Positions 1 to 17,200 of a stretch of DNA of 64,000 nt are shown piece after piece. A model generated the notes under the pieces. It made no database searches. It worked only from the letters and a program-made list of their open reading frames with translations, and was not told the origin of the DNA. How positions within the stretch are numbered: the first letter of the stretch is position 1; every line of letters begins with the position of its first letter. The translations under genes and the position numbers were made by a program. The DNA is from Epiperipatus broadwayi (lineage: Eukaryota; Onychophora; Udeonychophora; Euonychophora; Peripatidae). Location: contig JAQFVV010000353.1 in NCBI GenBank assembly GCA_028023455.1, positions 308,001 to 372,000 on the forward strand, in the 5' to 3' direction.

Positions 1-164
1 TATCTAAATAAAAGGTTTTTATCAAATGGCAGCTTGTGTTTGAATTCAGGAATTCTTAGCTCTTTCTCTGCCTTCAGCCACCAATTTTTGCCTTGCCTGG
101 TAACTTTATAAATTCCCGGCAATAAAGGCTTTGATTTATTTTTGTCATTGTTAATTGTAAATAA
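1..164 (-). CDS. Partial open frame running off the left edge, possible exon or retroelement fragment
   Basis: Read on the minus strand, a frame is open for 54 codons from just after a TAG at 165-167 to the window edge. Its middle, KPLLPGIYKVTRQGKNWWLK, followed by an EKELRIPEF-like stretch, has a normal soluble-protein composition. The underlying DNA is richer in G and C than its surroundings. No start codon is needed if this is an internal exon; an AG lies before the CCT codon near 125-130, but its pyrimidine tract is poor. I do not recognise a family. It could be a host exon or a piece of a mobile element. Confidence 0.25.
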
Positions 165-5788
<5,624 letters not shown>

Positions 5789-5803
5789 AAAGATTCAACT
5801 ATA

Positions 5804-5896
5804 GTAAGCGTTGGTGGCCTAGTGGTTAGCAGAGCTGCCTTCCAAGCAGCTGGCTCGGGTTCGCTTCCCCGTCAACACATTTGACATATGAAAAGA
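5804..5896 (+). mobile_element. Minimal tRNA-Gly-derived SINE, copy S1, with 15-bp TSDs
   Basis: Positions 5808-5879 fold as a tRNA-Gly with anticodon UCC (loop CTTCCAA between GCTGC and GCAGC). A box: TGGCCTAGTGG; B box: GGTTCGCTTCC. The acceptor stem has a C-A mismatch at its second pair and the T stem has a C-C mismatch, so a working tRNA is unlikely. A short tail containing GACATATG and an A-rich end follow. The 15-bp sequence AAAGATTCAACTATA occurs exactly at 5789-5803 and again at 5897-5911, which shows retroposition. Its ends (GT..GCGTTGGTGG and GACAT) resemble copies S2 and S3. Confidence 0.85.
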
Positions 5897-5911
5897 AAAG
5901 ATTCAACTATA

Positions 5912-6107
5912 TACACATGTTCAATTAAAAGTGCACTTAAAACTAAAATTAATCTACTAATACTTGTAGGTTAAATATTCAAAAAAATTCTAAAAGATTA
6001 ATTATTTATCAGTTTAAAGAGGTAAATATAAACTGAACAATACAAAAGTCAAAAAAGATCAATACTAATGAAAAAAGATTGATATATAATTTATTTATTC
6101 AGTATAC
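5912..6107. other. AT-rich spacer
   Basis: Nothing recognised between the SINE and the first family F copy. Confidence 0.5.
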
Positions 6108-6468
6108 TGAATGTTTACTTTAATAAATAGAGGGATTCAAACTTAGGGTTTTCAGTCTATATCTATCCTCCACTCCATCTCAAACAACTGATATACATGA
6201 CAATACACATTGGAAAAAGATGAACCATTCCCAATATATGTGTATTTCATGCCGAAACAACAGTCATCAATTGGGCCAGATCATAATTTCTCACACCTAT
6301 ACCTAACCAATTCTTAGTTTCTATTAAGGAAGAAATTCCTTCAATCTTCTCACCACTCCAACAATTTATCCATCCATTTGATTAAAAAAAACAATGATGG
6401 AATGCTCAAGGCCCTAGATGGATTTGATATTCATATGTTTGTGGTCATGTGTATCAGTAGTTTGAGAC
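6108..6468 (-). mobile_element. Foldback element family F, copy F1 (right end incomplete)
   Basis: The copy begins CTGAATGTTTACTTTAATAA and is about 90% identical by eye to the next copy. The left side read in reverse shows TATCAGTTGTTTGAGATGG (A-box-like) and, about 45 nt later, AAGTTTGAATCCC (B-box-like), suggesting a tRNA-derived promoter. The right end stops in the matching inverted arm (GTGTATCAGTAGTTTGAG) without the outer part that F2 retains. Confidence 0.7.
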
Positions 6469-6885
6469 TGAATGTTTACTTTAATAAATATAGGGATTCA
6501 AACTTAGGGTTTTCAGTCTATATCTATCCTCCACTCCATCTCAAACAACTGATACACATGACAATACACATGGGAAAAAGATGAACCATTCCCAATATAT
6601 GTGTTTTTCATGCCAAAACAGCAGTCATCAATTGGGCCAGATCATAATTTCTCACACCTATACCTAACCAATTCTCAGTTTTTATTAAGGAAGAAATTCC
6701 TTCAAACTTCTCACCCCTCCAACAATTCCTCCATCCATTTGATTAAAAAAAAACAATGATGGAATGCTCAAAGCCCTAGATGGATTTGATAGTCATATGT
6801 TTGTGGCCGTGTGTATCAGTTGTTTGAGATTGAGTTGAAGATGAATATAGACTGAAAATCCTAAGTTTGAATCCCTATTTATTAC
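6469..6885 (-). mobile_element. Foldback element family F, copy F2, tandem with F1
   Basis: The second copy repeats the first head to tail and retains both arms. The left arm (ATAGGGATTCAAACTTAGGG...) and right arm (...CCTAAGTTTGAATCCCTAT) are inverted repeats of roughly 100 bp. The tandem F1-F2 junction suggests unequal exchange or duplication after insertion. A 68-codon frame at 6378-6584 crosses the junction and is not a gene. Confidence 0.7.
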
Positions 6886-6953
6886 ATATTTATATGCATA
6901 TGAGTGAAATTTTAAGATAACTTGAATAATAAAATAACCTGTTCATTGAATAG

Positions 6954-6954
6954 C

Positions 6955-7005
<51 letters not shown>

Positions 7006-7031
7006 GATGATGATGATGATATAATAATAAA
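6954..7031. repeat. (AAT)n/(GAT)n microsatellite
   Basis: About 48 bp of AAT units are followed by a short block of GAT units and then ATA units. Confidence 0.9.
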
Positions 7032-7509
7032 TTTACTAAAAAAATGAACCTCAAATTACAACACATTTTTATTGATAATAATAGATATATAGATACCTGT
7101 TTAGATAACTGTTAACATTTGTTAAATTTCTGTTTTATATTTGATCATCCTGAAAAAAAGAATATGTAGAGATCCTAGCACAATCATTTATTGTCATCAT
7201 TCATGCTTTAGCAACCCATAGTTTGAATGTGTATTAAATCACAAATTAAAAAGTTAAACATTTACAAATTTAAATTATATAATAAGCTATTTATTTATAC
7301 AGCGCTATGTTAATAAATTGTAATATTAGCGATCAGGCTAATGCACATGCGCTTTACAGATTTTAAACTATACTTAAATGTATACTCTCACTCTCAAACA
7401 CAAAATAAAGTCTTTATGAAAAGATAGAATATAAATTTTACATATATCCTTACAATGACATCTCTCATTCAGCCATTTTTTTAAATTCGGTTCTCAGTTA
7501 TGTGGTTGT

Positions 7510-7572
<63 letters not shown>

Positions 7573-8321
7573 AGATTGTATTATTGTATTAAATGTTTTA
7601 TGTCTGCTTTATACATTTGTTTGTTAATTATTTTTGTTAATGGCTAATGATAAACATGTTAAATTAAAAATATAAGTTTTTGTATATGTAATAAACTTGT
7701 ATATTATATATTTCGTCTTTATTCATGATTTCAGATATCAGTAAAAAAGTTGGAAAACTAATAGCAATTCTTATAGTAGAATTATAATATTTTATAATTC
7801 TGTCTTTATTTCCCTGTTTATCTGCTTAGACTAAAACTGATCATAAATTATAAATTAAAATATATTAATATTTTTTATTCAAAAAGTATTTGAAAAAAAA
7901 TACATAAAAGTATAATGCTTTAAAGAATTATTGTGCTAAGCTTTTAAAATTTATTTTACAATATTGGTTTAAAGTATAATTGGCTTATCATATTCTGTTT
8001 GGAAATTATGAGTTATAAAACTCAAAATATATTCCAATTTCCTATACATTGGCTTAATGAGCTTAAAGAATAAAGAATAATTCAATTTCATAAAGGAAAA
8101 AAATTCAAAAAGACTTTACAAATCTATTCTTTTTTTATTTGTTTATTAAAAAAAATTTTCCCATTACATTCGTGTGTGTATATATATATTATTGTAAATT
8201 TAAACATACTAAATCACTATCTAATGCAAAATAAATTATCTGGTCTTTTGTATTGTACATGTTTTAGAAATATCCCAGCATTCATAATATATGCTAAAGA
8301 TCTAAATACTTGTTTACACAT
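7032..8321. other. AT-rich DNA
   Basis: No gene recognised. A (TC)n tract, listed separately, lies at 7514-7568. Confidence 0.5.
7514..7568. repeat. (TC)n microsatellite
   Basis: About 55 bp of nearly uninterrupted TC dinucleotide. Confidence 0.95.
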
Positions 8322-8333
8322 TATAATAGCCAA

Positions 8334-8443
8334 TAAACATTACATGATCACCATTTCTTATTTTTGCTTTTAATTGTGTATTAAAACATAAACATTACAT
8401 GATCACCATTTCTTATTTTTGCTTTTAATTGTGTATTAAAACA
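8334..8443. repeat. Perfect 55-bp tandem duplication
   Basis: A unit starting TAAACATTACATGATCACC occurs at 8334-8388 and again at 8389-8443 without a visible mismatch. It duplicates the outer end of family B copy B1, so it arose during or after that insertion. Confidence 0.9.
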
Positions 8444-9111
8444 GGCAAAACTCTCTATATGTATTGCCACTCAGTGTAAGCCAGAGTAATCAATGGATGC
8501 CAGAAGACTTGTGTATATCCTCAGACTAGTTTTTGGCTTGGGTCTGAGGACACTGCACCTAGATCTTAGGTTCTAATGCAACCCTCCAGAAGCCATCTTT
8601 TTATCTCTACTTAACTACAAATCAATGAGACTTAAATTGCAAATAGCATAATATTTTCAATCCAAGCTCACCAGCTTATATAGTCATATGTGACTTTTAT
8701 TGGCTTAAAACCAATCATGCCTAATAGGATAGTGGGGGCTATGGTTATTAAAGAACCAAATACACCAAAATGCATGGGTACTGAACTGAGTTCAGACCTA
8801 TATAACTATATAAGCTGATGAACTTGGATTGAAAATATTATGGTGTTTTCAATTTCAGTCTCACAGTTTTGTAGTTAAGTAGAGATAAAACGTGGCTGCT
8901 GGAGGGTTGCATTAGATTTTAAGATCTAGGTGCAGTGCTCTCAGATCCAAGGCTCCTCACTGACATAGGCCACAAGCCAGTGACTAGTCTGAGGATATTG
9001 GCTGAGTAGGTACTAGATGGGGATTTTATCACAAGCCTTCTGGCATACCTTGATTACTCTGGCTTGCATTGAGTGACAATACATATAGAGTTTTGCCTGT
9101 TATAATCATAC
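8337..9111 (-). mobile_element. Foldback retroposon family B, copy B1, nearly full length
   Basis: Two long inverted arms (about 300 bp each) meet near 8770-8790. The outer parts read ACAGGCAAAACTCTCTATAT at left and the reverse complement ATATAGAGTTTTGCCTGT at right. Beyond this shared terminus the left side carries an extra tail (ACATGATCACCATTTCTTAT) that the right side lacks, so the element has direction and lies in minus orientation. Flanks are TATAATAGCCAATAA at 8322-8336 and TATAATAGCAATAA at 9112-9125, a TSD differing by one base of length. No coding capacity is seen. Confidence 0.8.
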
Positions 9112-9125
9112 TATAATAGCAATAA

Positions 9126-10147
9126 TAATTTTATAGATAACTAGATTTATAACATATTCTAAATGTATAAATATATTAATATACGATTGAAATCTAAATT
9201 ATGTTTAAACTGATCATTTAAAACTTTAAATGCATTAGAAGTTTTTATAAATGCTAAATTAAATATCTAATATTAGAAAATGCACATTTTAAATTAATAT
9301 ATCACATGAGAAAGATTAGAAAGTGGTTAGAACTCTAACGTCTGTGAAAATACTAAATTATAACTGGCATACATTGTATGTTATGGATGTATATTTGCAT
9401 TAGACATCATTTAAAAATATAAAGATTTCAATTTGCAGTACAAAAACTGAAAGTTACTTTTTAATTGATTTAATTATTATCATTATGTTTACTAATATTA
9501 CTTATTTAATTTACAATTTACATTAACTGACAGTCAATGAAATATTTGAAATGCAATGATAATTGCCTCAGTCTTGCATAATAAATGTTTAATATGTAAA
9601 TGTATTATGACTGGTTTAAACACAATTAAATCTTATGATTATGTGATAACATATTTCCATCTCAGAAATAAAATGAATCACATAATGTTTATTGTAAATA
9701 AAGTTGTTATTGTTAATCTGGCATTAAAACAAATGTTTAGAGTGAAAAAAATTTAAAATAACTGCAACATATGTAGTATGAGAGATTAATCTATTTATTT
9801 TACTTTAGATGATATTTGCTAACATTTACATTTGCGTTAAAAAACAGTAAATTTTTTTTCATTTATTATATTTATTCTCAATTCATTTACTGGTATTATA
9901 TATTATATATTTACAAAAAAGTTACATGCTTAGTATAAAAGTTAATATAAAATTTAAAAGTAAAAGCAATTATCATAATACATATTCTTTTCATTGTAAT
10001 TTGACACAGCAATAAATATGTCTCCCTACATCTTAACTGAAGTTTTTAAACAGCCAAATGGGAATGACTATTATAGAAGAAAGTATTACTGATAGTCTGT
10101 TGGGTGTTTGTATATGAAATGTTTAGAAGATGATATTTTAATTTATA
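9126..10147. other. AT-rich DNA
   Basis: Nothing recognised; short open frames here have no motif. Confidence 0.5.
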
Positions 10148-10164
10148 CAAATTAATCGCTATTA

Positions 10165-10427
10165 AGCATCACATGATCACATCTCCTATACTAGCACATT
10201 AATTGTTGATAAACAGAGCAAAACTCTCCATACAGTATTGCCACCTGTGCTAAACAGAGTAATCAATGGATGCCAGAAGGCTTGTGCATAAAATCCCAGA
10301 AACTAGTCTGGGGATATTGGATGAGTAGGCATTAGATAGGGATTTTATGCACAAGCCTTCTGGCATCCATTGATTACTCTGTTTAGCACAGGTGGCAATA
10401 CTGTATGGAGAGTTTTGCTCTGTTTAT
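10165..10427 (-). mobile_element. Foldback retroposon family B, copy B2, compact hairpin form
   Basis: A near-perfect hairpin: the arm containing CAATGGATGCCAGAAGGCTT returns as AAGCCTTCTGGCATCCATTG, separated by a loop of about 45 bp that holds CTAGTCTGGGGATATTGG. The left end begins AGCATCACATGATCAC and the right end stops after GTTTTGCTCTGTTTAT. Flanks are 17-bp repeats with two mismatches, CAAATTAATCGCTATTA at 10148-10164 and CAAATTAATAGCTGTTA at 10428-10444. Confidence 0.8.
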
Positions 10428-10444
10428 CAAATTAATAGCTGTTA

Positions 10445-10937
10445 CTGAGTGGTGAAATTAAGGAACATAAAAATTCTATTCATTTTAATGAAGACATTGA
10501 AATTTTCAATGATATATCTAACTTTGTGTGGATTAAATAACAATGCAATTGTATTGATTTAAATGAAATTATATTTTATTATGAAAGTATTAATTTATTA
10601 CACTTTAAACATTTAAAATCTGTATTACAATTTTTTAAATATATATATGAAAGTTTTCTGCTTAAGTAAAAAATATTTTATTCACTTATATTTTTGGTTG
10701 GTAATAAAATATTTTATATATAAAAAATGAATATTTACTTATCTAGTCTGTGAATATGTTTTTATTATAAGCAGAAAGCAATTTGTTAGAACTGTTATAG
10801 AATGTTTTGATTTGTAACTACTAATGAAGCATTTGAACAATTAACAAGTTATATTATTTATTTATTTATTTATTTGTCATTTCATACTTGATTTAAAAAG
10901 AAGAATTTAATTAGTTTGTAAATTAAAGTCAAAAAGT
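10445..10937. other. AT-rich spacer with (ATTT)n
   Basis: No gene seen; a short (ATTT)n tract lies at about 10855-10876. Confidence 0.5.
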
Positions 10938-10955
10938 AAACAAAAATATTTGTCT

Positions 10956-11507
10956 GAAGGTTTGGAATGATGGTATATTATAAGATGTGATATGTTGGAC
11001 TATTTTCATCATTTATGAGTGAATGTTGAATGTAAAGAAAATTTTAAACTTTATTTAAACTTTCCAATTACAAACAACTTGTTAATAATAACACCCAAAT
11101 AAACAATACAGGTTAGTAATTTCACAACGGTTCGAGTAGTATTAATCTCCACTCTTCTTCAGGTGTTGCTGGCCTATATGCACAGTGACAATATTTGCTT
11201 AGAAGTTGAACTTGGCCTTTGACAGAATAACTCAGTTGGTAGAGCATTTGCCTTAAATTTAATATTGAAGACTCTAAAGGTGCAAGTTCAACTTCTAAGC
11301 GAATATTGTCACTGTGCATATAGACCAGCAACACCTGAAGAAGAGTGGAGATTAATACTACTCGAAATGTTGTGAAATTACTAACCTGTATTGTCTATTT
11401 GTGTGTTATTATTAACAAGTTGTTTGTAATTGGAAAGTTTAAATAAAGTTTAAATTTTCTATACATTCACTCATAAATGATGGAAATAGTCCAACGTATC
11501 ACATCTT
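10956..11507 (+). mobile_element. 552-bp hairpin retroposon with tRNA-like core and 18-bp TSDs
   Basis: Two inverted arms of about 230 bp flank a core of about 80 bp. The core carries an A box TAACTCAGTTGGTAGAGC (11228-11245), a TTGAAGACTCTAAAGG segment like the tRNA-Phe anticodon arm, and a B-box-like AGTTCAACTTC (11285-11295). The right arm contains CTGAAGA (11335-11341), a 6-bp stem GAGTGG/CTACTC and then GAAA (11364-11367), reminiscent of a hammerhead ribozyme core; an AATAAA follows near 11440. Flanking repeats are AAACAAAAATATTTGTCT (10938-10955) and AAACAAAAATATGTGTCT (11508-11525), one mismatch in 18. It looks like a tRNA-derived SINE whose 3' body was also copied in inverse orientation in front of its head. 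No protein is encoded. Confidence 0.8.
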
Positions 11508-11525
11508 AAACAAAAATATGTGTCT

Positions 11526-14086
11526 CATCCAATTGTTACCTAATAACACAAACATATTATCCATAGGAATTAAATTATTAACTGAATAATATTTATTGTT
11601 TTTCTTATATCTAAATAATTTGATAACTCTTGAAAAGCATTTTAAGAAAAAAAAATTCACACAAAAAAACATTACATCACATATATAAAACTATTCAAGA
11701 AAAATTAAAGATTAATAAGCTTTACATATGTCAATAAATTTAATAGAGGTATTTATTTTATAAAGTGTTAATAATCATAAAAATATGTTTGTTCTTTAAT
11801 GTTTTTAAAAAAATTATTACATTCAATAATTTTAACAAAGCTGTAAATAAGTTAGACTTCATCAAATTTTTAATTCAGATAGTATAAATCTATTTATGGA
11901 AAAATCAAATCTGAACCATTACTATGGCCATTTAGAAGTCTGATTTTCAAAGAATCATTTAAATTAACTTGAAAATAGTGTTCCTCTTTGTTATATCATT
12001 GACAATCTATTTTATATCTAACAAAAATGAATATACATTTAATATATACATATTTTTTAAATATATATGCATATTAAAATTATTATGTAATTATATATAT
12101 ATATATATAACAAAACTTAAATATATTCCAAACAACGGTAAACAATTTATAATACAATATAAATAAAAACTCATAAAGAAATATTTTCGATTATATTCAT
12201 AATATATATATAATGAATATATACCCCAACTATGTGTTGTCATACTTATACACTATTTAAATTTTTTTTTTTGAATTTTAGTTTATGATTTTACTTTGGG
12301 ATTGGTTGGCATTGGAATTGCTAATGAATATCTTCTTTAACTTTACTATAGAGATGTATTATTTCTAATAAGATTTAGCATGAGATTTTTTTACAAGTTT
12401 TAACCATATAGACATTTACACTTTACACTCACTTTATAAAGCAATATTAATTTTCTTAGTAGTTTGAGAATTACTCATTATCTTAGGGAGGAGAAAACAT
12501 GTATATGATTTACTTTAATACAAAAAATAACATTAATTATTTGCGAATGACATTTTAAAATTGAAACAACAATTTTGACTCATTTTGTTTTGTTGTGTTT
12601 TTAAAAAAAAAGATGAGGAGAGAAAAAAAATAAAAACCTGATTTACTTTATTTTATATTACTTTAAAACACTATGCAGCAAGATGTGAAATCTTTCCTGC
12701 ACTGATCAGAAAGAAATTACAATATGTTAATTTTAAAAACCTCAATTTGACAAAATAACTTTATTTATTTACATACATTAACAAATAACTGATTCATTTT
12801 CACTTATACAAGTTTATATATATATATGTATCTGCATAGGTGTTTAGAAATCCACGGTTGATGATAATCATTTAATTTAAGCTATAAAGTGAATGTCTCA
12901 AGCTTGATAATTAACAACCATCTAAATATTACATCATTAAATTTAAAAAAATCAACAAACTAGAGAGGAATCCATGTTGCCAAGTAGCAATCCTTTATTA
13001 TTATTTTTTCTGGATTATACTTTTATGTATATATTTTACCTACATCAAAAGGAGTAGCCATATTTCTAAACAATCTTTTATTATAAAAGGTCAAACAACA
13101 TAATGGGGGAATTTATAAAATTGTTTAATATGGAATAATATGGCAAGGATTATTATTAAAAAGAAAGTTGATGTCTACTTTTGAAAAACAATGAAATATG
13201 AATTGGGATTTAAGTAACAACTAAAATATGTCTTTATCCACATTCTAAAAGTTTGTTCTTATTTTTACTAAAGGTCATTAAATGTGCATTAATATTTAAA
13301 AACAAATGCACACATATGTTTGGAATGTAATATTAACACTTATGTTGTTAAAGACATCAAAGTATAACTTTATTATACTACTGAACAGATCACTCATTTA
13401 AAATATTGATTTCTATGACTTTGACACCACTTATCAGAAGCAATATATTTTAAATGTTGATGAAAGCCCTTTATTAAACTGGTAACAAGATCTCAAAATA
13501 TACATGTAGTTTGTAACTTATATTGAAAATGGGAAAATAAAGTGATGATTAATATTAAGGGAAGACTATGATAATAACATTGAAAAAATTCTGTAGAAAT
13601 TAACCTATGTGGTATCTGGTATTCACTTCCATATCTGTTAATATTATACATAATTTATGATATAATACATGGTTTATGACCATTAAAAATGAATTCAAAT
13701 ATTTAATGTTTTATTGATGAAATCAAATCATATAACTGGGAAAAGTAATTTCAAAATATCACTTAATTTTTCTCTATAATTCTTGGACATCAAAGAAAAT
13801 CCTCATGAACTCTATTTCTAAATTAAGTGAGATCAAAATTCTGGATCTTAAATATTTTATTGTCAAAGTAAAATGTCTGATTTTATTTGAAGTCCTGCTT
13901 ATTATATTTATTTGGATGATAAATGTATGTATATATGTTAGACAAATAATTAGATATAGACAAAATTAGAAGAAACCATGATAACTAGTTGAAAGAGTAA
14001 GTGACCATAGGATGACCTTATTGGAATCACTTATGCAGATCTGATGCCTTTAGTAATGGATCATGATAATAAGTTAAAGTTTGACC
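11526..14086. other. AT-rich DNA
   Basis: No gene, RNA or named repeat recognised beyond short AT runs. Confidence 0.5.
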
Positions 14087-14275
14087 ACTAAACATCACAT
14101 GATCACCATCTCTTATACAAGCATGTAATTGTTGTAAACAAAGGCAAAACTCTCCATACAGTAGTGCCACCCTGTGCTAACCAGAGTAATCAATGGATGC
14201 CAGAAGGCTTGTGCATAAAATCCCTATCTAGTGCCTACTCATCCAATATCCCCAGACTAGTTTCTGTTAGCAAGA
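14087..14275 (-). mobile_element. Family B, copy B3, single arm
   Basis: Contains the outer tail (ACATCACATGATCACCATCT), the AGGCAAAACTCTCCATACAG terminus and the inner segment to ATATCCCCAGACTAGTTTCT, but no returning arm. Probably 5'-truncated; no TSD was found. Confidence 0.7.
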
Positions 14276-17200
14276 TCAGTTTAAATATAGATCTTACTCC
14301 AATTTTAAAATCGGTATACTTTTTCACGTCACTAATGGTACAAAACATGTACAATCACTGTATACAGAATTGATTTCATAAAATATTTTTAATTTCAGTT
14401 GTTCATTATTTATTTAACATAAATAAAACTACTATTGGTACTTAATATATGGTCATGCTGTATCCTGAGTCATAGCTTTATTATTGATCACCATTTATAA
14501 CATAATAAAAATGTGAACCAATAAAAAAAATCCTAATTTAATATTGCCCACAAATTGTAGCACATTTGTAACAGAATGAAAATAATAAACTAAATTGACA
14601 TGAATAACAATCTAATACTGAAGTTAATAAAACAATGATAATAATTTTTTGCTATAATCTTATGAATTCCAATAGTATTTAAAATGAATAAAAAACAAAT
14701 AAAATATTACTCAAATAACCCTATGATATAAGTATTATTAGCAATAGGTCAAAGATGAAACAATAATACTAAATATTATCTTATAAATCACAGTATTTGA
14801 ATAGAATGAAAATAATAATGAAGAATTATACAGATAAACTTTAATATTCCTTGGAATCATCACACTGTTTATAATAATAAAAACTTATATCAAAAGTCAA
14901 ACATTATTTATATTTATATTTAAACAAAATGATTCATAGATTGACAATCTTAATATGTCCTACAAGTTTTCAATATCAATGATATCCAACAAAATATATA
15001 ACTCAATAATTGATTTCTAATTATAACTAAATAAAATAAAAGTATTGCTAACTCACTCTTGCTATTCCACTAATATACATCAATTATAATAACATTAAAT
15101 ACTTAATAATAATACAAAATCAATTAACCCAAGGTATTATTCCATTTTCATCAATTTAATATATAATAAAATAGTCATTCTATAAAATAACTTTAAGATT
15201 TTCAATATCCAATCATAACAATATATAAAATAAATGATGAAGTGTTATTTTATGCTTATTCCAACATTTGAAAAATCACATCCAATTACCCTATATATTA
15301 TTAAAGTTTATTTACTAAAACTTTAGACTATAATTGTCAAAGCACATGAAAGATTGTTAAATTTATATATTAATATTAAAATGTAATATTTAAACTAAAT
15401 TTATGATCAACACTAACAAACTTGTAATATAATTAAAATAATTCACTCTAATTTGTAACAGAATAAAATATATTACTATTACCAGCTTTATAACTGAATA
15501 AAATAATGATTTTATGGCCGTATAGTAACTTAATATAATATTTATTTTAATCCATATTAACCTAAAATAAAATATGTGAACATTTTAATTCAACTACCTT
15601 TATTCATATTCAATAATTATCATATTTGCACCTTTATCAATCTTCAAATCAATTCATATATAATCTCTATTTTAGCACATCTATTACTTGTTACTAACAA
15701 AATAATTACAATAAGCTTTCAATTACTTATTAAATATTTAAAAATATAAAATCAGTTAATTTATTGATGTATAAGATCTATATCTGGTCAGATAATAAGC
15801 ATTAAATTGAATACAAAGAAAATGATATGTAGTCATATTTTCTCATCCATTCTGTGTTTTTGATTGCCAAAAGTAGCTTTATAACTTCTCCTAATGAAAT
15901 ACATATTATAATCAATAAGTAAATATTGTCTCATCCAAATATAAATTAAACAATAAATTTGTTTTGTAAAACTGAATGCAACCAAACAAGTTTATTTGTT
16001 TTAAATTAATTCAAAATTTATTAACAAACTGATATAAATTAAAATCAAATATAAATACATATGGCAAATAAACATTTAAAATATATGCATATTATCAATT
16101 ATGCTTTAAACTATAGGTTTTCATTGGTTTTAATCTATTTTTAAAAGCTGAGTCTTATTTTCTCAGTTATTATTTTAATTAATTTTAAATAAGATAAGAG
16201 CTCTGGTCAGATTTTGTTTTTTTAATTAAGATTAAGTATGAGATAGAGATTTATACTGATAAATACCTTCAATTAAAGATTAGTTGGGAGATAACAATTC
16301 ACATAAATATCATCAGGTTTTTGACTGGATTATTATTCTGTTTTTTATTCTGCTTCTATTTCTTATTGCATTTCTTATGTGAAGTGATTCTAATTTTTGC
16401 TAACTGCTCAACACAGATCACCAAAGTTGGATTTCTTTGGATTGTTAATATTATTTACTATTTGCCATGTTAGTAGTGTCCATCCAACTGTCATGCCAAA
16501 AATATAGACCATGAAAAATCTTAATATTCAGTGCTAAATCAACCCAAAGATCAATACTGGAGCTTCTTAATTGTGCCTTCAAGATCATGTCCTAAAAGCC
16601 TAATCCAGAATTGATCCCAATGATTGCCTTCATACTCAGGAATATAGAAATAAATTAAAATCTTCACAAGGAACTTTAAAGAGATATAAAATGTGTCTGC
16701 TAAAAAAAATAAGCCAGACAAAACATTATGCTTTGAAGTAAATTAACATTTTATTATAACCATGGCTTAAAGCTCTTGTTTAAATCTTTGTTAAAGTCAC
16801 AGCTTAATCATAAATGGAAACATATCTTTATAATACATTATGCATACTCCTTTAAATAAAACTAATTATTTTATTATGTATTTTTGTTATTATTACATGT
16901 ATTGAAGTCTTAGTTTTAAGATTTCATATTTTAAAATTTATTTATCTGAGAGTGTATTGTGAATTTATATTTTATACGCTTAGTTGTTTTTTTTTCTTTT
17001 TATATTACTAACCCTTGATAAATGCTTGGGCAGATATTGGTATTTTTAACTCATCTATCCCTTTTTCATTATAATTAATTTAGACATGCTTGGTTTGCAT
17101 TTCCTGCAGACTGTAAATCTTTGAGCTAGTGATTTATTGAGGGTATTGTTCTGTTTTCCTGTTCAGTAGAGATTTTAGTTTTCCTATGTTTCTAATTATG

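Noticed and set aside
5808-5879. Functional tRNA-Gly(UCC)
   Set aside because: Acceptor and T-stem mismatches and the exact 15-bp flanking duplication show a retroposed SINE copy.
7514-7568. (TC)n as a branch/pyrimidine tract of a splice site
   Set aside because: No coding frame follows on either strand.
11122-11334. 70-codon minus-strand frame
   Set aside because: Lies across the arms and tRNA-like core of the hairpin element; chance frame.
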